Assembly (NCBI GenBank): GCA_000434235.1
Contig: FR892023.1
Span: 88,326-117,195 of the forward strand
Origin: Alistipes sp. CAG:268
GTDB lineage: Bacteria; Bacteroidota; Bacteroidia; Bacteroidales; Rikenellaceae
Direction of reading: 5' to 3'
DNA: 28,870 nucleotides
Part shown: in pieces, positions 24,168-28,870 of the stretch
Layout of the letters: each line of letters opens with the position of its first letter
Position numbering within the stretch: position 1 is the first letter of the stretch
Made by a program: the position numbers and the translations under genes
Notes under the pieces: model-generated
Seen by the model: only the letters and a program-made list of their open reading frames with translations
What the model was told of the DNA's origin: nothing
The model's database searches: none

Positions 24168-25910
24168 TTACTCCAGCTTCAGGTCCTTCTTGATCGCCTC
24201 GATCTTGGCGTCAAGCTCGGCGAGCACCTTCTCGTAGTCGTCCACCGAAGCCAGCGGCGCCTTGACACCGAAGTAGAACTTGATCTTGGGCTCCGTGCCC
24301 GACGGGCGCACCGAAACGATCGTGCCGTCCTCGGTAAACCACTGCAGCACGTTGCTCGAATCCTGCTCAATGGGCGTCTTGGCACCGGTGCGCAGGTCGG
24401 TCTGTTCGAGCGAGAGGAAGTCGTTCACCTTCACCACGGGCGAGCCGCAGATCGTTTTGGGCGGGTTGGTACGGAAATCGACCATCATCTTCTGGATCAG
24501 CTCGGCACCCTCCTTGCCCTTGCGGACCACCGAAACCAGGCCCTCACGGTAGAAGCCGTACTTCACGTAGAGCTGCTGCAGCCACTCGTAGAGCGTCAGG
24601 CCCATCGTATCCATGGCCCATGCGGCGGCCTCCGCAGCCAGCGAGCAGGCCGAAACGGCGTCCTTGTCGCGCACATAGTCGCCGGCCAGATAGCCGAACG
24701 ACTCCTCGCCGCCGCCGATGTACTTCGTCTTGCCCTCGTTCTCGCGGATGATCTTGGCGATATACTTGAAGCCCGTGAGGCAGTCGTAGCACTTCACCTT
24801 GAAATAGTCGGCCACGGCATTGGCCATCTGCGACGTGACGATCGTCTTGACGACATACTGGTTGCCGTCCAGTTCGCCGCGCTCGGCCCAGCGGGTCAGC
24901 TGGTAGCTCATCAGCAGCACGAGGGTCTGGTTGCCGTTCAGCAGCACGTATTCGCCCCGCTTGTTGCGCAGCGCCACACCGATGCGGTCCGAGTCGGGAT
25001 CGGTGGCCAGCACCAGGTCCGCACCCTCCTTGGCCGCCAGATCGATGGCCATCGACATGGTCTTGCGCTCCTCGGGATTCGGCGACTCGACGGTGGGGAA
25101 GTTGCCGTCGATGACAGCCTGCTCCTTGACCATGATGACGTTCGTGAATCCGAACTTGCGCAGCGAGGCAGGAACCAGGCGCACGCCGGCTCCGTGCATC
25201 GGCGAATAGACGATCTTCATGTCGTGATGCTTCTTCACGCTCTCGGGCGAAAGCGACAGCTCATGCACCTTGTCGAGGTAGATCTCGTCGAACTTCTCGT
25301 CGAGGATCGTGATGTTCTCGGGATTCCTGCCCGTCAGGATCATATCGACGTCGGTGATCTTCTCCACCTCGGCGATGATGTTCTTGTCGTGCGGGGGCGT
25401 CACCTGCGCGCCGTCGGTCCAGTAGGCCTTGTAGCCGTTGTACTCCTTGGGGTTGTGCGAGGCGGTAACAACCACGCCCGAGTGACACTTGAGCTCGCGG
25501 ATCGCGAAGCTCAGCTCGGGGGTCGGACGCAGGGCGTCGAAGAGGAAAACCGTGAAGCCGTTCGAGGCGAAGATGTCGGCCACACGCTCGGCAAACATGC
25601 GCGAATTGTTGCGGCTGTCATGGCCGATCGCCACGCGGATCTGCTCGCCCGCGAAGTTCTTCTTCAGGTAGTTGGCCAGGCCCTGCGTTGCAGCGCCCAC
25701 CGTGTAGATATTCATGCGGTTGGAGCCCACGCCCATAATGCCGCGCAGGCCGCCGGTACCGAATTCGAGGTCCTTGTAGAAGCTCTCCACAAGTTCCTTC
25801 ATATCGTTGTCGATCAAATACTTGACCTGTTTTTTCGTCTCCTCGTCGTAGTGTCCGTCGAGCCACGACTGCGCCTTTTTCAGCACCTGCTGTTCGAGTT
25901 CGCTTGCCAT
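24168..25910 (-). CDS. Phosphoglucomutase/phosphomannomutase (phospho-sugar mutase)
   Basis: Alpha-D-phosphohexomutase that interconverts hexose 1- and 6-phosphates, linking glycolysis to sugar nucleotides for glycan and cell-wall synthesis. The 580-aa length matches the long PgcA-like subgroup. Catalytic phosphoserine loop TASHNPKEYNGYKAYW, metal loop ATDPDSDRIG, sugar-binding loop GGGEESFGYLAGD and phosphate-binding RPSGTEPKIKFYF are all intact. GTGGLRGIMGVGSNRMN is the N-terminal substrate region. Whether glucose or mannose phosphate is preferred cannot be told from sequence. The ATG at 25908-25910 is well placed. It is divergent from dnaA and transcribed alone. Confidence 0.94.
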   Translation of the reverse strand: MASELEQQVLKKAQSWLDGHYDEETKKQVKYLIDNDMKELVESFYKDLEFGTGGLRGIMGVGSNRMNIYTVGAATQGLANYLKKNFAGEQIRVAIGHDSRNNSRMFAERVADIFASNGFTVFLFDALRPTPELSFAIRELKCHSGVVVTASHNPKEYNGYKAYWTDGAQVTPPHDKNIIAEVEKITDVDMILTGRNPENITILDEKFDEIYLDKVHELSLSPESVKKHHDMKIVYSPMHGAGVRLVPASLRKFGFTNVIMVKEQAVIDGNFPTVESPNPEERKTMSMAIDLAAKEGADLVLATDPDSDRIGVALRNKRGEYVLLNGNQTLVLLMSYQLTRWAERGELDGNQYVVKTIVTSQMANAVADYFKVKCYDCLTGFKYIAKIIRENEGKTKYIGGGEESFGYLAGDYVRDKDAVSACSLAAEAAAWAMDTMGLTLYEWLQQLYVKYGFYREGLVSVVRKGKEGAELIQKMMVDFRTNPPKTICGSPVVKVNDFLSLEQTDLRTGAKTPIEQDSSNVLQWFTEDGTIVSVRPSGTEPKIKFYFGVKAPLASVDDYEKVLAELDAKIEAIKKDLKLE

Positions 25911-25966
25911 AATGCTATTGGTTTTATCTATAATTTAATGATCGTCTGTTCCAAAAATTTTATATG

Positions 25967-25997
25967 CAAATATACGGAATAATTTTCGAATATTCAA
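25967..25997 (-). promoter_or_regulatory. Predicted phosphohexomutase promoter
   Basis: On minus, TATATTTG (25967-25974) matches TAnnTTTG, and a TTG (25995-25997) 20 nt upstream can serve as the -33 core. The leader would be about 50 nt. Confidence 0.6.
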
Positions 25998-26093
25998 TAT
26001 CAGTAAGTTAAAATCGACCCTCCGGAAAGCGTTGTTTTTCTATATACAAAAACGGGAGATTTGCAACTCATTTTCGGGAATCTTTTTACAAAT

Positions 26094-26102
26094 TTATTCA
26101 CA
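26094..26102 (+). promoter_or_regulatory. DnaA box
   Basis: TTATTCACA fits the DnaA-box consensus TTATNCACA exactly. It lies 34 nt before the dnaA ATG, consistent with autoregulation by DnaA. Confidence 0.55.
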
Positions 26103-26136
26103 ACTTTGTCACGTCAAAACAGCGCAAACTTTCGTC

Positions 26137-27552
26137 ATGCTGAACAACACGCAGGCACATAACGACATGTGGCAATACTGTCTCGACCGGATCAAGGCAC
26201 AGACCTCGGCCGAAGAGTTCGAGAAGTGGTTCCAGCCCATCGTACCGCTCGAGTTCGACGGTACGACGCTCCGTCTGCGCGTACCCAACGAGAGCTATGT
26301 GCGGCAGATCGAGAAGAACTACATCCCGTTCCTGCGGCCCATCATCTCGCAGCTCTACGGACAGCAGACGAAACTCCACTACGCCGTGCCCCGTACCCCG
26401 GCCCCCGCAGCCGCACCGGCTCCCGCCGAGGCCGACACGACGCCGATCGCCCGTTTCAACGCCCAGACGAATACCGCAAATATAAAAAATCCGTTCGTCA
26501 TTCCGGGTGTCAAGAAGATCGTGATCGACCCGCAGTTGAACCCGAACCTCACGTTCGCCACCTTCATCGAGGGCGAATGCAACCGGCTGGCCCGTTCGGC
26601 AGGCATGTCCGTGGCGGTGAACCCGGGAAACAACCCCTTCAATCCCCTATATATATATGGCGACTCGGGGTTGGGCAAGACCCACATCGTGCAGTCGATC
26701 GGCCACGAGGTGCGCCAGCGCCACCCCGAACTGCAGGTGCTCTACGTCTCGATGAACAAGTTCCAGGCGCAGTTCCAGACCGCCTACAAGAACGGCGAGA
26801 TCCCCGACTTCATCCACTTCTACCAGATGATCGACGTGCTGATTATCGACGACATCCAGGAGCTGACCGGAAAGACGGGTACGCAGAACGCCTTCTTCAA
26901 CATATTCAACCACCTGCAGCTGTCGGGAAAGCAGCTGATCCTCACCTCGGACAAGCCGCCCGTGGAGCTCAAGGACATCGAACAGCGACTGCTGACGCGC
27001 TTCAAGTGGGGCCTCTCGGCACAGCTCAACACGCCCGACTACGAGACCAAGCTCAAGATCATCCGCATCAAGGCGCAGAAGCTCGGGGCACAGATCTCGG
27101 ACGACGTGGTGGCCTATCTGGCCGACAACATCTCGGCCAACGTCCGCGAAATCGAGGGCGCACTCTCGTCGCTGGTGGCCAATGCCTCGTTCCTCGGGCG
27201 CAAGATCACCACGTCGCTGGCCAAGGAGATCCTGAAGGTCTACGTGCAGCTCTACCAGAAGGAGATCACCATCGACCACATCATCGAGGTCGTGTGCGAA
27301 TACCTCAATTTAGATTTCGCCCGCTTCAACTCCACGGAGCGCACGCGCGAAATCGCCCAGGCCCGCCAGATCGCCATGTATCTGGCCAAGCAGCACACCA
27401 AAGCGCCGCTGACGACCATCGGGGCCGCCATCGGAGGCCGCAACCACGCCACGGTGCTCCACTCGTGCAAGGCCGTATCGAATCTCATCGAGACCGACAA
27501 GGCATTCCGCCGCATGGTCGAGGAGATCGAAAAAAAGGTCCTCGCCCAATAA
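26137..27552 (+). CDS. dnaA: Chromosomal replication initiator protein DnaA
   Basis: Binds DnaA boxes at the origin, opens the duplex and recruits helicase. The 471-aa protein has domain I (MWQYCLDRIKAQTSAEEFEKWF, about 11-32), an Ala/Pro-rich linker (86-105), the AAA+ domain with Walker A GDSGLGKTH (175-183) and Walker B VLIIDDIQEL (234-243), and the C-terminal DNA-binding signature IGAAIGGRNHATVLHSCKAV. Walker B reads DDIQEL where E. coli has DDIQFF; catalytic Asp residues are kept. I chose the ATG at 26137 (MLNNTQAHND) over an earlier in-frame start whose 35 extra residues come from AT-rich control sequence. It is alone on its strand, divergent from the mutase gene. Confidence 0.97.
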   Translation: MLNNTQAHNDMWQYCLDRIKAQTSAEEFEKWFQPIVPLEFDGTTLRLRVPNESYVRQIEKNYIPFLRPIISQLYGQQTKLHYAVPRTPAPAAAPAPAEADTTPIARFNAQTNTANIKNPFVIPGVKKIVIDPQLNPNLTFATFIEGECNRLARSAGMSVAVNPGNNPFNPLYIYGDSGLGKTHIVQSIGHEVRQRHPELQVLYVSMNKFQAQFQTAYKNGEIPDFIHFYQMIDVLIIDDIQELTGKTGTQNAFFNIFNHLQLSGKQLILTSDKPPVELKDIEQRLLTRFKWGLSAQLNTPDYETKLKIIRIKAQKLGAQISDDVVAYLADNISANVREIEGALSSLVANASFLGRKITTSLAKEILKVYVQLYQKEITIDHIIEVVCEYLNLDFARFNSTERTREIAQARQIAMYLAKQHTKAPLTTIGAAIGGRNHATVLHSCKAVSNLIETDKAFRRMVEEIEKKVLAQ

Positions 27553-27671
27553 CCGGGGGGGGGCCAGAGGGACAGCAAAGGTGCCGGGCCGTGACCAGGA
27601 CAGGACAGCCGGGACCGGGAGGCCGAAAGCAGGACAAAAGCCGAACCGGACAGAACCGCGAAAAAGAGACA
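27553..27671. other. Purine-biased 3' spacer after dnaA with a G9 tract
   Basis: Two bases after the dnaA stop lies a run of nine G (27555-27563), followed by about 100 nt rich in A and G with recurring GGACA/GGACC motifs, ending at the terminator. No ORF with normal codon use is seen. The composition resembles the blaI-mutase spacer. Confidence 0.55.
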
Positions 27672-27706
27672 AAAAGGGGGATGCGATCCACGCGCATCCC
27701 CCTTTT
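27672..27706 (+). terminator. Terminator downstream of dnaA
   Basis: GGGGGATGCG (27676-27685) pairs perfectly with 27693-27702 around a 7-nt loop, flanked by AAAA and TTTT that extend the stem, then ATTG. It is a strong intrinsic terminator 120 nt after dnaA. Confidence 0.88.
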
Positions 27707-27731
27707 ATTGCCAGCTTGTCCGCACACCGAA

Positions 27732-27763
27732 CTTGCGTTTGTTCCGTTTTTTGCATATCTTTG
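27732..27763 (+). promoter_or_regulatory. Predicted promoter of the small membrane protein gene
   Basis: CTTG (27732-27735), 20 nt, then TATCTTTG (27756-27763), a full -7 match. A TTTG at 27738-27741 is an alternative but only 14 nt from the -7 box. The start codon is 23 nt downstream. Confidence 0.6.
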
Positions 27764-27786
27764 GGTATCCCACAACCCCGAACATC

Positions 27787-28356
27787 ATGACCGCAGCACC
27801 CGAGACCCGCCGCTTCCACCTCAGCCTCCGCAGGATCCTGCCCCTGCTGGCCGGCTGCTTCCTGTTTGTCGGAGCAAGTGCATGGATGATCCTCCACGCC
27901 TCCGCAGCCCCGTCGCTGGCCGCCCGATACATCATTCCCGTCGCAGGATGGCTGTCGATACTCTTCTTCGGGACCGGAGCCGTCGCCCTGACCGTTGCGG
28001 CCCTCCTCCGCAGGCGCTTCCCGCTGGTAGAGGTATTGCCCGAAGGGCTCAAGCTCCATTCCATCCTGAAACCCGCAAAAGAATACTTCTTCCCCTGGGA
28101 GTCGATCGAGGCGTTCAGCCGGGTACGGATCGCCGGGAACGACCTGCTTGCCGTCCACACCCGCGACCTGGCACAACGATACGACCGGTCGGGACCGATC
28201 GGACAGATCGCCATCGACATCTCCCTGAGTTGCAGCGACACCCCCTATACGATCAACGACCGCGTGCTCGACGCAGCTCCCGGCGAGGTGGAACGCTCTC
28301 TCGAAGAGCATCTTGCCGCCTACCGCGCCAGAAGCGAAAGGGAACCGGCATCCTGA
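27787..28356 (+). CDS. Small membrane protein with probable PH-like cytoplasmic domain
   Basis: A 189-aa protein with two hydrophobic segments (about 15-37 and 47-71) followed by a soluble domain of about 115 residues. The layout, with RRRFPLVEVLPEGLKLH after the second helix and FFPWESIEAFSRVRIAGNDLLAV, resembles the STM3941/YcxB-type membrane proteins with a bacterial PH domain. That assignment comes from pattern only, and the function is unknown. The ATG at 27787 is chosen over an upstream in-frame start that overlaps the promoter. It has its own promoter and ends 25 nt before a hairpin that also belongs to the next promoter region. Confidence 0.75.
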   Translation: MTAAPETRRFHLSLRRILPLLAGCFLFVGASAWMILHASAAPSLAARYIIPVAGWLSILFFGTGAVALTVAALLRRRFPLVEVLPEGLKLHSILKPAKEYFFPWESIEAFSRVRIAGNDLLAVHTRDLAQRYDRSGPIGQIAIDISLSCSDTPYTINDRVLDAAPGEVERSLEEHLAAYRARSEREPAS

Positions 28357-28381
28357 AAAGGCGGATTCCGTCCCCAAGCGG

Positions 28382-28409
28382 GTCGTGACAGCTTCTGTCA
28401 CGACTTTTT
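28382..28409 (+). terminator. Perfect 10-bp palindrome with T5: terminator and candidate operator
   Basis: GTCGTGACAG (28382-28391) and CTGTCACGAC (28395-28404) form a perfect inverted repeat around CTT, followed by TTTTT. It can terminate the upstream membrane-protein gene. It also covers the expected -33 position of the next promoter, whose -7 box starts at 28412, so it could be an operator for the WYL regulator. Confidence 0.65.
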
Positions 28410-28411
28410 CG

Positions 28412-28419
28412 TATCTTTG
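28412..28419 (+). promoter_or_regulatory. Predicted WYL-regulator -7 promoter element
   Basis: TATCTTTG matches TAnnTTTG fully, 33 nt before the ATG. The expected -33 position falls inside the palindrome and has no clear TTTG, suggesting dependence on or control by a bound factor. Confidence 0.6.
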
Positions 28420-28452
28420 CCCGCAAGAACAACTGAAGAAATCCCTCGAAGC

Positions 28453-28870
28453 ATGGACCAACCCAAACTCGAACGGCTGCTGCGGCTCATGAAGCTGCTC
28501 ACGGCCAACACCACCTACAACGTCGATCAGCTGGCCGAGCGGCTCCGCATGTCGCGCCGGACCGTCTACCGCTACATCGACACCTTCCGCGAAGCGGGCT
28601 TCGTCATCAAGAAGTCGGGCGACTGCATCCGTCTCGACAAGGAGTCGCCGCACTTCCGCGACATCTCGCAGCTGGTCCATTTCACCGAAGAGGAGGCCGT
28701 CATCCTGCGGAGCGCAATCGAGAACATCGACGACACGAACCTCCTGAAACAGAACCTCAAACGCAAACTCTGCTCGGTCTACGACAACCGGACGCTGGCC
28801 GACACGGTCGTTCGCGGCAAGAACGCCCCGAACATCCGCCGCCTGATCGAGGCCATCGAGGAGCGGCGGC
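28453..28870 (+). CDS. HTH (DeoR/HTH_11-like) WYL-type transcriptional regulator, 3' end outside window
   Basis: The 139 residues present begin MDQPKLERLLRLMKLL and contain a winged helix with DQLAERLRMSRRTVYRYID as the recognition region, then the wing GFVIKKSGDCIRLDKESP. The following HFTEEEAVILRSAIENID and the spacer to the right edge match the region before the WYL domain in YafY-type regulators; the WYL domain itself would lie beyond the window, so the family call is partly inferred. The gene is open at base 28870. A perfect palindrome over its promoter is a likely autoregulatory site. Confidence 0.82.
   Translation, partial: MDQPKLERLLRLMKLLTANTTYNVDQLAERLRMSRRTVYRYIDTFREAGFVIKKSGDCIRLDKESPHFRDISQLVHFTEEEAVILRSAIENIDDTNLLKQNLKRKLCSVYDNRTLADTVVRGKNAPNIRRLIEAIEERR

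Larger units (their letters stand above)
25911..26136. promoter_or_regulatory. AT-rich divergent region upstream of dnaA
   Basis: This 226-nt region is markedly AT-rich compared with the surrounding genes. It holds the phosphohexomutase promoter, an inverted repeat GAATA-N9-TATTC (25977-25995) and a consensus DnaA box close to dnaA. It may contain dnaA control sequences or part of an origin; only one DnaA box was found. Confidence 0.4.

Noticed and set aside
1..28870. Search for CRISPR arrays, tRNA/rRNA genes, transposases, phage or toxin-antitoxin genes
   Set aside because: No regularly spaced repeats, no cloverleaf-forming gap and no matching protein motifs were seen. The MazG-like and BlaI genes are not toxin-antitoxin components in this context.

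Overview
The window is a stretch of GC-rich chromosome from a member of the Bacteroidetes, most likely a gut Alistipes-like (Rikenellaceae) species. The phylum call rests on what is visible: upstream regions carry the Bacteroidetes-type promoter pattern (TTTG or a TTG core, a spacer of about 18-20 nt, then TAnnTTTG), E. coli-type -35/-10 boxes are absent, several families are typical of the phylum (DUF3109, a long LepB, a BlaI/M56 pair), and the gene groups yicC-gmk-nadD and dapB-lepB are familiar from it. The genus is an inference from GC content and gene style. I see no tRNA or rRNA genes, CRISPR array, insertion sequence, prophage, or defence or secretion cluster.

Layout from left to right. 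serC (partial, minus) is divergent from a plus-strand run yicC, gmk, nadD (fused to a TPR domain), ddl, a DUF3109 cysteine-rich protein and an M23/LysM peptidoglycan peptidase, which ends at a bidirectional terminator. Facing it are the minus-strand yggS-proC pair and an unrecognised lipoprotein gene. A secreted C69 dipeptidase and lpdA follow on plus and converge on truA (minus) at a second bidirectional terminator. truA is divergent from a long plus-strand cluster: dapB, lepB, yigZ, uvrA, an M16 zinc protease gene broken by a 29-bp tandem duplication, a 38-codon small ORF, an O-methyltransferase and a MazG-like pyrophosphohydrolase. Next on minus come an M56 (BlaR1-like) membrane metalloprotease, its BlaI repressor and a phosphohexomutase. 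The mutase is divergent from dnaA. The right end holds a small membrane protein with a probable PH-like domain and the start of an HTH/WYL regulator.

Most genes are housekeeping: serine, proline and lysine/DAP synthesis, GMP and NAD metabolism, peptidoglycan precursor synthesis and remodelling, protein export, DNA repair and replication initiation. I found no convincing new multi-gene system. The parts most worth a second look are the M16 frameshift, four promoter-linked palindromes (serC, dapB, blaI, WYL regulator), the NadD-TPR fusion, the M56 protease with an ExbD-like periplasmic tail, the 38-aa ORF, and unusual purine-biased or G-tract-bearing spacers.
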